Positions 35,454 through 46,922 are shown, counted from the stretch's first letter. The stretch: DNA of 64,000 nucleotides from Oscheius dolichura (GCA_932521035.1 OW051494.1:9472001-9536000); one strand, 5' to 3'. The notes: generated from the letters alone by a model not told the origin. Numbers and translations are program-made.

Positions 35454-36378
35454 TCCGGAGCAGTCTCCATTACGGAATACGGTATTTTCACCGTGTGAAT
35501 TGCTCGTGGACTTTTGTCTTTCTTCCTATAATAAATTATTATTTTTTGAGTTCATACAGTAATCCAGGTTAAAATTGAAGAAACTGGTCATTTTAAAGGG
35601 CGGGGGGGGGGGGGGGGGGGCATTTTGACCCCGCTGTTTCGTTCCTCCTGGACTCTACTTCAAATCAAAGACAGAGATAGGGCCACACCGCCCATAAATC
35701 AAATTTGTATTGCTCACACGCGAGCGCAGAGCCCAACCAAGGAGGAAACTCTGCAGAAGATCCATTTTTTTTCACTGCAAGACCCTTTGACCCCATTTTT
35801 TACCAGTTGTGTCCATTTAACCCCTTTAAAATGAATGAGAACCGCTTCAAAACACCTCTAAAAGATCAATCACCCCATAATTTTACCCTTGGGATCGAAA
35901 GGAGTTCAGTTTTTCAAGTTTTTCGAGCTCTCCGGCTGTTTTTCGACATCTACTCTAGTTTTTCTCAAATTTCCCTATTTTCGGACGAGTTTTCTAGTTG
36001 TTTTCCCAAAAAAAAGAGCCCGAACCTCGAAATTGGGCATTTTGCCGTCCCTACATTGCTCAAAGGTCAAAATCCCTCTTGTTTTCCTTATTAGAGGGTA
36101 AGAATCGTGTGGGACTACTTGACCTACGGCAAAGCGGCTAATCTCCCCTCAAATTCCTAATCTCCCCAGCAATTCTTCCTCGAGGATAGCATTTACTTCG
36201 AGACCCTTCTAAATGGATGAAGAAGAGGTTCTTCAACTCTCCCCAGAGAAGAATTGCCGCTGCTGCGCGAACAGCCAACATGAATTAGAGACATACGTCA
36301 AAAGAAGTCCCAAGGGGAGCAAGATTATCAGCAACCAACATCCTAACAAAGCAGAACTTCCTTTCCTATTCTTTTCCC
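35454..36378. other. Intergenic, no supported gene
   Basis: Contains a pure G run of about 18 nt near 35603-35620. Short plus-strand ORFs (35625-36101) overlap in two frames and look non-coding. Confidence 0.45.
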
Positions 36379-36535
36379 GGTTCGGTCCTCAATATTCCGA
36401 TCCCCTGCACCCGTAAAGCCTCGGCAAGACAAATGTATAAAGTCGTCATAGTTTTGTAACAGTTTTGAATAAAGATGGCCGTACTGCTGAGACTTTACGG
36501 GTGCAGGGGATCAGACTATCGAAGACCGAGCCTAG
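36379..36535. repeat. Repeat family B copy
   Basis: GGTCCTCAATATTCCGATCC, left arm CACCCGTAAAGCCTCGGCAA, centre AGTTTTGTAACAGTTTTGAA and right arm CTGAGACTTTACGGGTGCAG. Confidence 0.8.
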
Positions 36536-36544
36536 AAAATAACA

Positions 36545-36737
36545 GCCACAGTTAGACAGCGTTCCGTTTTTTAGACTATAAACTTCTACGGTGGTTGACA
36601 TTCTTGCCTGAAAGCCGTGCCCCTCCACGGATTTAGCGTGCTGTCTAACTGTATCTCTTCAGATTTCTTCCGAATCTGTCAAAAGTTTGAATTTCTTGAG
36701 ATATGGCCCAAATTGTAGTTGGCTGTCTAACTGTGGC
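36545..36737. repeat. Element bounded by inverted GCTGTCTAACTGTGGC words
   Basis: GCCACAGTTAGACAGC at 36545-36560 and GCTGTCTAACTGTGGC at 36722-36737 are exact complements, with another partial copy at 36640. The same 16-mer occurs singly in set-16 introns. Confidence 0.6.
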
Positions 36738-37191
36738 GCCTCCCAAACGAGTGTCGCCATTGCAAAATCTACCAAAAATCCTTCCGACTCCTGATTTTTG
36801 AGGCACACATTCGATATTTTCCTTGTCTTCTTCCCCGTCCTCTGCTCTCCGTCAGCTCTCCGGGAAATCCCTGGGCACATCCATGAAAATGGAGCGCCTG
36901 CGAATGACAGAGAGATCTCTGTTCCTTTCTTTCTCCCTCTCTCTCTCAGCCCCATCCATTTTGCTCTTTTTATCTGATGTCCTCTTTTATTTACGCGAGG
37001 TGATGAAGATGACGTCCAGAAGAAGGAAAAATGACATCAAGAGCTAGATGTCCTCCAGTTTATTTATCGTCTATGGCTGTTTTCACCTCGCCTCTTCCTT
37101 GTTTAATCGGTTCCATGGGAAATATCCGCTCTAGGCACGTAGGAAAGCCCTTGGGATAATATTATTTATGGTAATTCTTCAAAATAGCTGT

Positions 37192-38448
37192 AGCATACAT
37201 GGGCAAACACCTGGGCGCTGCTCGTTACTTAACATACCCTCTGTCAAAGTTTGTGGGGCTGCAGATTTTTTTTTCTCGGGCCGGTCGAGATTTTGGATTC
37301 ATTAGAATTGTCTTGACGTGCTCTCCAAAAAGGTTTTTGAATTTTTGAAATCGACCAAGAAATGACCGAGATACGGACACAAACACCGACATTCCCGTCT
37401 ACCCCCAAAAACGGGCGCGCCCGATAAAAAGGTGCACCCCCGGATCAGAAAACAGACGGTTTAAAACACGGTCGGTTTCGAAAAATGTACGGTTTAGAAA
37501 CCGGACGCTTTAGAACTGGACGGTTTCGAAAACGGACGGTTCAGAAAAAGGTCGGTTTAAAACACGGACGTTTTAGAACTTTCGTGGCAATAAAAATACT
37601 ACGTACAGAGTCGAAAATAAAAAACAAAAGCCTTGATGGCTTCCATCCAGTTTTCTACCCGTTATACATGATAAAACAACGTTTATTTTCATGATATTTA
37701 TTAAGAAAAGTTAATACAACAATAAAGAACAAAAAAAGAAAGGAAAGTACAATTAGAAAGGCGAGATAAGGCAAAAAATAGACAAGAAAGAAAAAATACA
37801 TTTTAAACTGAGCAGCGTTGCTCAGAAACTCTTCCTTCTTGCTGAAGACGATCTGCTCCTGAGAAATAAACAATAGTAAAGCTTAAAAGAAGCAAATAAT
37901 AAAAAATAGCAATAAATTACAAGTTCTGATCGCAAAAAAATTTGCGCAGAGTTTCCGCTTTGCGCAGAGTTTCCGCTATATTTGGGTATTTTCTATATAT
38001 AAAATAGCAAGCAGTTGTAAAATGGCCGCTAAATAACAACAAATACAATGCCTAAATGAAGAAATAATCAGTGAAACAAACTTGCTTGCAATGTTTGCAA
38101 ATATAAATTCCTGTGGAGAGCTCTTGTTGCTCAATCCACTTCCTTTTGTTTCCAGAGGCTGCTGCATCATCTTCTCTGTAAACGGAGATATATTAGACAC
38201 TATAAGAAGAATGTTATGAGGAAAAATCAAATAAAGGAACAGAACAAACAATAAAATCGAAAAAAATCACTTTTTTTCTCAAAAATTCTACGTAGTACGT
38301 AGCCGCAATTTTTATTGCCACGATAGTTCTAAAACGTCCGTGTTTTGAACCGTCCGTTTTCTAAACCGTACATTTTTCGAAACCGACCGTGTTTTAAACC
38401 GTCTGTTTTCTGATCCGGGGGTGCAAGGCTTTTTGCCCGTGTATGTGC
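37192..38448 (-). repeat. Repeat family A, copy 8, split by an insertion
   Basis: 37192-37432 is most of a reverse family A copy (GCATACATGGGCAAACACC to ACGGGCGCGCCCG). Its missing end, CTTTTTGCCCGTGTATG, is at 38429-38448 on the far side of the 993-bp foldback element. Confidence 0.82.
37433..38425. mobile_element. 993-bp foldback element nested in repeat A
   Basis: Terminal inverted repeats of about 130-150 bp start TGCACCCCCGGATCAGAAAA and end with its complement. The element is flanked by the 3-bp repeat AGG (37430-37432, 38426-38428). The arms consist of subrepeats of the type ACGGTTTAGAAA / GGTCGGTTTAAAACACGG, and the left arm has one extra block of about 60 bp. The interior holds only two small hydrophobic minus-strand ORFs (37655-37873, 37976-38251); no transposase. 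Confidence 0.85.
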
Positions 38449-39600
38449 TGTAGGAGGAATAGGAAAAGGATTATATTCCCTATCGTCTAGACTCATCAAA
38501 CCCATGACACATCTTCCTTACTCCCAAAATTCGGCCACTTACTTACGTACATGTGGGTGGCGGGAGTATTGCAGGCTCTAATGAGGCCCCCGGTCTCTTT
38601 GCACGCTTCGTTAGGTAACGAGAAACGTCTGAAGAAAAAAGCGAGCAAGTAAAATTCGGAGATCATTCTGTCGTCTATCTTTCAGCACAAAAAAAAGCGT
38701 TTGACTTCTTCTTTTCGGTCCCTCTGCGCCCTTTATCAAATCTCCGACAGAGAAGGAAGTAAAAGGCTCGCTTCACCGCCTTGTCAGTAGATTCAATTCT
38801 TCTTGGGACTCCCGAAAAGCTTTGAACAAATGCTGTTGTGGTCGGTTTTGATTTCAGCGGCTCTTTAGGAGTTCCTTGAAAGATTACTGTAGGAGCTGCC
38901 CCTTTAGCGGTCCCGAAATTCGGCGGTTTGCCCACAACAGGGAGATATTGCTAGCTTCTTCCTACAATACCCCTAAATAACACAACACCATCCGCAACGT
39001 GAAAAGCAAAAATTAGGAGTCTACCATACTTCAGCCTCTCTTCTGACAAGGTTGTGAGATTCCTTTCCCTTGTCACCCCAAGCTTCATTCCTACCAAAGC
39101 CCAAAATCCATCAACACTCCTCCTCCCCTTTGTTTTTTGAACCCTCGGACCACCGCAATTCATAGCTCACTCCTCGCGGCCTCCCGTCATTCTCTCTCCC
39201 GGAGAACAATGTAATCAGCCATCCAGGGGCCTCCATTGTCTCTGTCTACCTTTTTCTTCTTTTTTCTACCTAATCAACCAAAAGCGACGTTCAGAGATCT
39301 CAAGAAGCTCCTCCTCCCCGCCGTCCTTTTTAAGTGCAGCTCTCCCGTCATCCACCTCCCGTCCTCCATCCTCTCCTCAGCCAAAAAAACTTAGAAGAAG
39401 ATGTCAACCGCCCGTCTTCCCTTGAGATTAGGCTAGTTTTTCAAAACACTTGTCCCGGGTCGGGGGGTGTCCACCCTGCCGGCTGGCGGCGGCAATAACT
39501 CTTCAAATTCTATTTTGGAGACCAGCTGGTGACAAATTTGTGCTCTTTAATGTCATAGGGAGAGAAGACTAAAAGGGGTCAACGTCATCCGTCTTTTTTC
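38449..39600. other. Intergenic or 5' part of the next gene
   Basis: No convincing exon. An ATG at 39401 (M-S-T-A-R-L-P) could start the gene whose later exons lie at 39603 and 40638, but the splice phase does not match. Confidence 0.35.
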
Positions 39601-39602
39601 AG

Positions 39603-40744
39603 ATAGCATCCTGCGAAGATCCAAAGAGAACATCGAAATTGTACCGACGGAAGTCGTCGTTCAGCATAAAGGTGAGGAAAAAGTGGATGTAAGGGAAAAA
39701 TGGGATAAAATAACCAATTTGTGAAGGAAATTGGATGTTTCTTTACCAAAATCGTAGGGGGAAAGGGAAGTTACCACGCGCCACTCAAGAAAAATGGACC
39801 CCGAAGCGGAGAATGGATAATTAGCGGCTAATCCCTGCCCACTTCATTCCGTAGCCGGAATATCTCGCGTATTTCTAAACCGTTTTCGCAAATCTAAAAA
39901 CCTACATGAAGAGGAGGACCGGAGCTATCTCCCAGCCAAGTTTCAACTCAATCCTATAAGTGAAAAATCCAGGACAAACGCAAATATACAAAAAATACTG
40001 AATTTTCCAGCATTCGTGCTTCCCGTGGTAAAGGAAAGCCCTTCCGGGTCAATTTTGGAGAAAACAAACATGTTACAATCAAATTTTTTCGATTTCTATG
40101 TTCTCCCAAAAGCCAGGGGCAGCATTACTTCCTTTTCACCGGAAATAGGCTACAACTCGTCGGAAACCCCAGTAACTTCCTTATGTCGGCTCTTTGAGAG
40201 CGTCAGGACCGTTTCACGCTGAAATTTTCAGACTCTCGCCTTTTTATGGCAATCCTAAGCAATATAGGCAGGATTTAACTTTGTTTACACGCTGAAAGAG
40301 AAATAAAAATCGTCTGTTATACAGAGGACACCTCCCAGACGGCATAACGCCGGGATGATCCGCCGGGTCCACAACACAAGGCAGTCTTTACAGTAAAGAC
40401 TTTAATCCCCCTTTCCACGCGGGTCGGTCCTTGCTAGTCCGATTCCCTGCACCCGTAAAGTCTCGGCAAGAAGTTCATCTTTATTCAAAACTGTTACAAA
40501 ACTGTGACACCTTTATTTACACCTTTGTCTTGCCGAGACTTTATGGGTGCAGGGGATCGGGCTATCGAGGACCGAGCCTTCCACGGCATTCTAGCCTTCG
40601 TTTTTTAATGTTAAACAATTCAAATTTTCCATTTCAGGTCCCGAGACGATGCGCCAAGAGAAGCTGATCAAGGACGACCGTCGTGCCAGTGAGATTCGCC
40701 TCACGGTGCCTGCCCACGATCAGAAGCGGCTATCCGTCGCCTGA
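39603..40744 (+). CDS. 3' exons of an unrecognised gene
   Basis: Two exons, 39603-39671 and 40638-40744, have clean signals (TTTTTTCAG acceptor, AAAG/GTGAGG donor, CATTTCAG acceptor) and join in phase to a C-terminus of about 57 residues ending R-L-S-V-A. The segment is charged (S-K-E-N-I-E-I-V-P-T-E-V-V-V, D-D-R-R-A-S-E-I-R-L). The first exon needs one upstream base, so earlier exons exist but were not found. No family recognised. The intron holds a family B repeat. Confidence 0.5.
40423..40582. repeat. Repeat family B copy
   Basis: CACCCGTAAAGTCTCGGCAA, ACTGTTACAAAACTGT and TTGCCGAGACTTTATGGGTG with matching outer ends, inside the intron of the gene at 39603-40744. Confidence 0.8.
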
Positions 40745-40887
40745 ATTTCACTTCCCGGTCGGATTTTTTCCTCTCCCTTCACTTTCCTTTCCTCCCAAAG
40801 CCCCAGATATTATCCCCACCAATTCGGCGTAGTAAAATATTTCAGAAACAGAGAATTTTTTTTATTTTTTGTGGTTCAAGCCGCTGT

Positions 40888-42606
40888 TTACCAATTGTAA
40901 TAAAGATTGTATGAAAAGAGTCTCTCGCCGTTGAATTTGGCAGTAATTAGCAGGTCGTGCTTCTTATCATCGGTTGATTGAATTTTCCAAGCCGCTAGAT
41001 CGTAAGCCGGGTCCGGAACGCCCTAAAAAGGTCACTACCGTAATTTTGGCAACCAAATTCTTACGGGAAGGACTCGCTTGACCTTGTGGATTTGACGGAG
41101 CTGCTCAATGAAGTATTTGATGGCTAAAAGGGGGAATTTTCAGAAGAATTTGGGGAAAACAGACCGTTGTAGCCGATTCCCGCCTGGCCGACCTTTCCAT
41201 TTCGGTGGAATTGATAGGAGACGTCGGTCGGGAAGTTCTGAAAGATTTATATCCAATAAATTCACAATTCCCCAAGTTTACGACCTTTTTGGCGGCCTGG
41301 CTACCGTAATTTGGGTCCTTGACTGCTGCTTGATCATTTTGCGAGCGGTTGTCTCACTATTTTGAAATTTTTAGCTTCTAATATTGTTGATAAGGTTTGT
41401 GGTAATAGATAATTATGCGGAACCTTTTCTAAAAATTCAGTTTAATGGTACAAGCACCGTAATAAACAGCTGGAAGACAAATTACAATTCATTTATCAAA
41501 AAAAGAAAAAAAACAGATTAGGTTTTCGGAATCCCAAGGCATTTGACCTCTTTTTACACTTTGATTATCTTCGTTGAATAGATTCCCCGACAAAAAAAAA
41601 CTAAAGGTCAAGCCGAAATTCCAAGAAAATACGTGCGATTCCGGGCAGCTGCTTGCCGCTGACCCAATTGTAGACCACGTTAAAGATGCCCAATTTTAGA
41701 AGCGGACACGGGGAAACAAAGAGGTCAAATGGCTCAAGGAAGGTGGACTTTGTGGTTTTTTTGGGGGTGCACTGGATTTTAGAGAACTTTTCCAGGGCCC
41801 AGCCGTACATGGAGCCATTTTCATATGTCCCTGGCCCTATGGGGGCTTCCAGGTATAAAATGGGAAAAGTATAAGCAAAGATCAATCTCAGAAACTGACG
41901 TTAACAGTGTGGAAATTGCGGTTCAGACGCCCTCAGGACAGTTAGAATGGGAGAAAATGTCCTTTCCGGGTGGAAAAGGGAAACGGCTCAGCTTTATTCA
42001 AAAGGACGGCTCAGCTTTATTCAAAACTGTTACAAAACTGTGACGTCTTTACACCGTTGACTTGCCGAGACTTTACGGGTGCAAGTGATCGGGCTATCGA
42101 AAACCGAGTTGATTTTGGGACGTAAGTAACTATTCTCAGTCAATTTTGTTCCGTTACAAATTTTTTTGCTGGAGTAGTTGAGCTGATCGGGTTCATTAGA
42201 ATCGTTTTGACGTGCTTATGTGACTGGGTTTATTCGAATCGCCTTGACGTGCTCTCCAACTAGGTCTTTGAATTTTTGAAATCGACCAAGAAATGACCGA
42301 GATACGGACACAAACACCCGTCACTCCCGTCCACGCCCAAAAACGGGCGCACCCAAACTGTACCTCTTTCTGGCTCTAAAAATTGGACCCTACCTCACTG
42401 ATTGGGTCGAGTTCCTTCTCCAGGATCGTGTCATCCATTCCAGCTTGTGCCCATTTGTCCAAGACTTTTCTGACAGTTTCCGTCCACTCGAGGACGCTCT
42501 CCTTATCAGACTTGATGATCGCGTCCTTTCCGGCTTGAGGGCGACACGCCACCAGATTTATGTAACAGACGGCGACAACCGCTAGAGCGAGAAAAGTTCT
42601 CAACAT
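40888..42606 (-). CDS. Family S small secreted protein (minus-strand partner)
   Basis: Exons (minus) 42606-42394, 41237-41165, 41123-41065 and 41022-40888 join in phase to 159 aa, near the 157 aa of the plus-strand partner at 42880. Residues 1-22 are a signal peptide (F-L-A-L-A-V-V-A-V). The mature part shares with the partner W-T-E-(V/T)-V-R, (P-T-D-x-(S/T)-Y), the (A/V)-x-(K-x-x)-I helix and A-(A/V)-W-(K/N)-I-(Q/K). I know no domain of this type; function unknown. The large intron holds family A and B repeats and an open frame, 41601-41899, ending in a stop, which could be an alternative last exon. TATAAAA on the minus strand (42654-42648) is about 42 nt from the ATG. Confidence 0.68.
41980..42112. 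repeat. Repeat family B, partial copy
   Basis: ACTGTTACAAAACTGTGACG and TTGCC GAGACTTTACGGGTG present; the left arm is replaced by a short duplication of AAGGACGGCTCAGCTTTATT. Confidence 0.65.
42118..42352 (-). repeat. Repeat family A, copy 9
   Basis: Reverse copy with an internal partial duplication of the TTCGAATCG...GACGTGCT block near 42190-42250. Confidence 0.8.
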
Positions 42607-42647
42607 AACGGAAGAGTGACAACAGACTTCCCTGCGGGCGACGTCGA

Positions 42648-42654
42648 TTTTATA
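42648..42654 (-). promoter_or_regulatory. TATA box of the minus-strand family S gene
   Basis: TATAAAA on the minus strand, 42-48 nt upstream of the ATG at 42606. Confidence 0.6.
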
Positions 42655-42839
42655 CTCGTCGTTTATTTCCCCCAATGGGAAAAGGGATAAAAAAGACCAA
42701 AGGTGTAAACTAGCCGCCGACGCCACTCGGCCAGCTCGTAAATGCAAGCTGTCTGCTGTGAGAGCAGACTGAATTCTCTCTTTTATGTTATTCTTTTTCT
42801 CTTCTTTCAATTCGAGCCAGTTAACATAGGATGGGACTG

Positions 42840-42846
42840 TATAAAA
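42840..42846 (+). promoter_or_regulatory. TATA box of the plus-strand family S gene
   Basis: TATAAAA 34-40 nt upstream of the ATG at 42880. The same TATAAAACGG context recurs before the family S relic at 49731. Confidence 0.65.
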
Positions 42847-42879
42847 CGGCCGGAATGGCTGTCAGGAATATTCTTGACC

Positions 42880-43428
42880 ATGTGGGCAATTCTTCCTCTT
42901 CTCCTCGCTTCCGCTCTCTTCTCGGTTACGGTAGCCGACAAAGCCGACGTCCAAAAGTGGACTGAAGTTGTCCGAGAGGCAATTAACCGCTACGTCAGTA
43001 CCCCTTCCTCCGACTGGACCAGGATCTTCAAACTAGATGAGGACCTGAAATCTGTTGCCAACGTAGGCACTACAGACAGCTAAAGCTTTTCTCTTCAGCA
43101 AATCCCGACCGATGCTACCTACCACTGGGTTCATAAAGATTCTAGCGGCCAGACGTGGCTCTGCGGCGGTTCCGGGGGCCTCTCAAGTAGGAGCCTTTTT
43201 GTTATTCTTCAAATTCTAATTCCAGCGGTGAAATGGATCCTTGACTACATAATTGAATCCTACCCGGTCAAGGCCTTCACCCCCGGACAGGCTTCCGGAG
43301 ATGATATTGCCGTCTGGAACATCAAGACTGATAAGGATACGAGGAAGTGCCGCATTCAGGGACAGTTCAACAATGGAAAGTTGACCGCCTATACGGTCAT
43401 CTATGATCATGAGAGCCCTCTTGTTTAA
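42880..43428 (+). CDS. Family S small secreted protein (intact copy)
   Basis: Exons 42880-43062, 43099-43186 and 43226-43428 join in phase to 157 aa. A signal peptide covers about residues 1-17 (M-W-A-I-L-P-L-L-L-A-S-A-L-F-S). Then come D-V-Q-K-W-T-E-V-V-R, a conserved P-T-D-A-T-Y-H-W-V-H-K-D, a Trp/Cys/Gly stretch (T-W-L-C-G-G-S-G-G), the V-K-W-I-L-D-Y-I helix and a C-terminal block with D-D-I-A-V-W-N-I-K-T-D-K-D-T-R-K-C-R ending Y-D-H-E-S-P-L-V. Only two Cys remain in the mature chain. The family is not one I recognise. It forms a head-to-head pair with the gene at 40888-42606, with 273 bp between start codons. Relics elsewhere in the window show it is a multicopy, fast-decaying family. Confidence 0.82.
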
Positions 43429-43494
43429 AGATCTTGTCGTTTCTCAATGAAGTTTTTCATTAAAAGTGGTCTTCGGATTATTGTAGCAGGACCA

Positions 43495-43645
43495 TCAATG
43501 GCTCGGTCCTGGATAGTCCCATCCCCTGCACCCGTAAAGTCTCGGCAGGAGGATCATCTTTATTCAAAACTGTAATGGCTTTATAGCTTTGTCCTGCCGA
43601 GACTTTACGGGTACAGGGGGATCGGACTATCGAGGGCTGAGCCGC
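43495..43645. repeat. Repeat family B copy
   Basis: GGCTCGGTCCTGGATAGTCC, left arm CACCCGTAAAGTCTCGGCAG, right arm CTGCCGAGACTTTACGGGTA. A family C fragment (CGCGTAAACAGCGAGCGAGC) follows at 43655. Confidence 0.8.
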
Positions 43646-43689
43646 TAACAACCCCGCGTAAACAGCGAGCGAGCCGACTTGGAGACTCA

Positions 43690-44274
43690 AACGGTCCATA
43701 TTACCCCCGATAAATAGCTTCGCAGCCTAGTGGACAATAAGAAAACAACAAATAAAATAAACAAAAGATTCAAAATAATGGACAGTGTAGGACTATTTAT
43801 TTGTAATATACGTGAAAACTTTATTCAAGGTATTCTCCAGGACTTTTTACAATGTAGATCTCATTTTGTAGAGCTAATTTCGCTGATCATCATGCATTTC
43901 TTTATTTTTCATTGAAATATCAGGATAAGGAGAAAAATTCGTTCAAAATGTCGAGCTATACCGGAATTCCAGTAAGTCTCAAAGTACGGCGTTAAACATC
44001 GTGCAGCTCTTTCCTTTCTTTTCTTGCTAATGTTTACTTGAACTTTTATTATCACAAACGGCAAAAATAACTGCAAAATTCAGCGATTTCATTTCAACTC
44101 TGTGCTATTTTAGCAACGGTTAAATTGCCATAGAGAATCACTTTCAGAGCATGCCCTTGCTGTCTGCTGCGCTTCTTTTTTTTTTACTTTCTTTTAGTCA
44201 CTATCTTCGCTTCTTTCAATTTTAAATTACTTTATAAATAATGAATTTTAGTACATCTTCTTTTCTTCGACGAG
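43690..44274. other. Intergenic, 5' side of the F-box-like cluster
   Basis: AT-rich, no supported gene. AATTTTAG at about 44244-44251, 23 nt before the first F-box-like ATG, may be a trans-splice acceptor; the same context precedes other cluster members. Confidence 0.4.
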
Positions 44275-45344
44275 ATGGTAGCTTTTCCACTAGCTAATTT
44301 GAATTCCACTCTTCTCGAAATGGTCATCTCAAAGGTTCTTTTATTACGTTTTCCTACTTATAGATTTATTTGAGCTTGATCATAGAAGTTATTTTTATAT
44401 GCAACAAACATGTCGAGGTATGATGGACTTCATTCGAAGAAACAAGAAAATCTCTGTCCACTTGAAAGGATACTACAATGCGGAGTATATCAGAGGTACG
44501 TTGTTTATTTTTATATGTTTAGCTATAGAGTATAACTTGCTATTTTAATTGGCCTTAGATGAGATCTTTTGCTACAAGGCGTATGTGTGGCATCCTGTTC
44601 ATATTGATCCTGATACACTCTATGGAACACGTTTACCTAGTCTTTACATATGTGGTCAGTTATGCGTTTTTCTTTACATAAATTTTCAGGAGAAACTAGT
44701 TTTGAATATATCTGCGACTGTCTCAAGAAATATCGATTAACATTTGCAAAGGTTGATATCTACAGAGATAAATGGACTAAAGAACAAATTCTGACAATTT
44801 TGAAAATAACAAAACCGCTAACGATATTTCTAAACAGCGAAGGATCCAATAGATACGAGGCACTTTTTCACTCAAAATCACTGGTCAATTCTTTTTCTCA
44901 CTTATTTCTTTTTTTGTAGAAAACGGTAAGCATAGATCTGAATCAAGATCAGGTAGCCATTGTGGTTCCGAAGCTACTTCTGGCGTTTTCTGAAGTGTGT
45001 ATTGGAATTGATCGTAGTGAACAGCAGTTTGATTTGATTCGTAGAGTTCTGCAGGTAACTCGTGAAATATAATAACAGCATAGCCCCCTTTTCAGATTCT
45101 TCGTTCACAACCTTTGCCAAATCTCCGTGAATTTGATTTCTACACAAAGGGAAATATTGGCGCGATTAACACGGATCGTGATGATTTGGAAAAACAATTT
45201 CGTGAATTTAACTTGACCGTGAAGGAGGACTTTGATGATTATCTGGAAGCTGCGGTGGAACTGCCTCGATACTTTCCCGATGGAATGTCTTGTAAAGTCA
45301 CCCTCGAATACAACAATTATGTTCATCTCTATTGTGGCTTGTGA
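44275..45344 (+). CDS. F-box-like protein, copy A
   Basis: Six exons (44275-44334, 44375-44495, 44559-44654, 44690-44883, 44920-45054, 45096-45344) join in phase to 284 aa. Residues 3-45 fit a divergent F-box: F-P-L-A-N-L-N-S-T-L-L-E-M-V-I then L-D-x-x-S-Y, a Q-Q-T-C-R-G turn and a basic R-R-N-K-K stretch. F-box proteins recruit substrates to SCF ubiquitin ligases through SKP1. The remaining ~230 residues are a conserved C-terminal region (C-L-K-K-Y-R-L-T-F, F-L-N-S-E-G-S-N, V-P-K-L-L-L, R-E-F-N-L-T-V-K) without a named domain. First of four tandem plus-strand paralogs sharing exon sizes and phases. Confidence 0.75.
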
Positions 45345-45577
45345 GATGCCCAAAAATGAGCAGTTTTATTTTAGTACAAAATATTGCTCTTCCCATCACA
45401 GCTGTTCGTTGAGAATAACTCATTATTGTTAACCGTATATTTATCGTGCAATAGCGCTCAACATTTCTGTTCGCTTTGTAAACTATTCTTTACATTTGAT
45501 TTTAGTCACTTATCTTCACTTCTATTAATTACTTCATGAATATTGTATACTTATTTTAGTACATCATCTTCGTTTCT

Positions 45578-46687
45578 ATGATGGCAGCTTTTCCACTAGC
45601 TAATTTAAATTCCGCTCTTCTAGAAATGGTCATCACAAAGGTTTTTCTTTTCTTTTTTTTTTGTTTTCATTAATAAAATCATTCTAGCTTGATTACACAA
45701 GTTATTTTCGTCTGCAACAGACGTGCCGAGGAATGAATGACTTCATCGGAAGAAACAGGAATATCTCTATTCATTTGAACGGATACTACAAATTAATTTC
45801 TCGTATCAGAGGTGAATTGTTTATTTGTTAACCGGTATATTATAAAGTATTAATTTGATTGGTTTTAGATGAGATCTGTTGCTACGATAATTCGTTTAAG
45901 AAGGCTGATATTGAACTTGATACACTCCATGGAACACGTTTAGCCAGTCTTTATGTTTATGGTTAGTTATGCGTTTTACCGTACTTAAATTTTAAGGAAA
46001 AAATAGTTTTGAATATATCTGTAATTGTCTCAGGAAGTATCGATTAACATTTGATGAGGTGAATATTGCCAGGACCAAATGGACACAGGAACAGATCCTG
46101 ATGCTTTTGAAATTGGCAAAACCGCTGAAGATATTTCTAAACAGTGAAGGATCTAATGTATATAAGGCTCTTTTCCAAATAAAATCATTGGTCAGTTTTA
46201 TTTTTTATTTTAAATGATTTTTTACTTATAGAAGACGGTAATCGTAAATCTGAATCCAGAACAGGTAGCCATTGTGGTTCCGAAGCTACTTTTCGCATTT
46301 TCTGAAGTGATCGTTAAAGTTGATCATAGTGAAAAGATGTTTGGATTGATTCGCACAGTTCTGCAGGTAATCGGTTAAATATAATAGCAGTATAACTACT
46401 TTTTTGAGATTCTACGTTCGCAACCTTTGCCAAATTTACATAAATTTGTTTCGTATATAGAAGGCAACATTGGCGAAACGAACGCGTATCCCGATGTTTT
46501 GGAAGATGAATTTCGTGAATTTAACCTGACGGTAAAGTGGAGTGCAGGCAATTATATCGATGCTGCGGTGGAAATGCTACATTTTCCCGATGGATCTTCC
46601 TGTAAAGTCGTCTTCTTTCACGACTCCTATGTTCATCTCTATTGTGGCGTGGGAGATGTGCAGAACTGGGCTTTCTGGAACAAGTAG
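45578..46687 (+). CDS. F-box-like protein, copy B
   Basis: Exons 45578-45640, 45688-45811, 45869-45961, 45997-46190, 46232-46366 and 46409-46687 give 295 aa in phase. The start has two consecutive ATGs; the second matches the other copies. Acceptors of exons 4 (TTTTAAG) and 6 (TTTTGAG) are unusual but usable. The exon 4 sequence (F-D-E-V-N-I-A-R-T-K-W-T-Q-E-Q-I) is nearly identical to copy D, which points to gene conversion between them. The C-terminus ends D-V-Q-N-W-A-F-W-N-K, as in copy C. Confidence 0.73.
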
Positions 46688-46922
46688 TAGTAGCGCTAAA
46701 TATTGCTCTCCCCAACATAGCTGCTCGTTGGGAATAACCCATTATTATTAACCGTATATTTATCAATAAAGATGTTCAAAAAAAGAATCTGGAGAAGGTT
46801 AAACGGTTACTTAATTTCCACCATTCCTTTTATTTGATTTTAGTCACTTAACTTTACTTCTTTCAATTACTTTATGAATCTTGAACTTTTTTCTTTCAGT
46901 ACATCGTCTTTTCTTTGACGAG

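Noticed and set aside
37655-38251. Two hydrophobic minus-strand ORFs inside the 993-bp element as a two-exon gene
   Set aside because: Splice-like signals exist, but the only donor/acceptor pair I found shifts the frame into an early stop.
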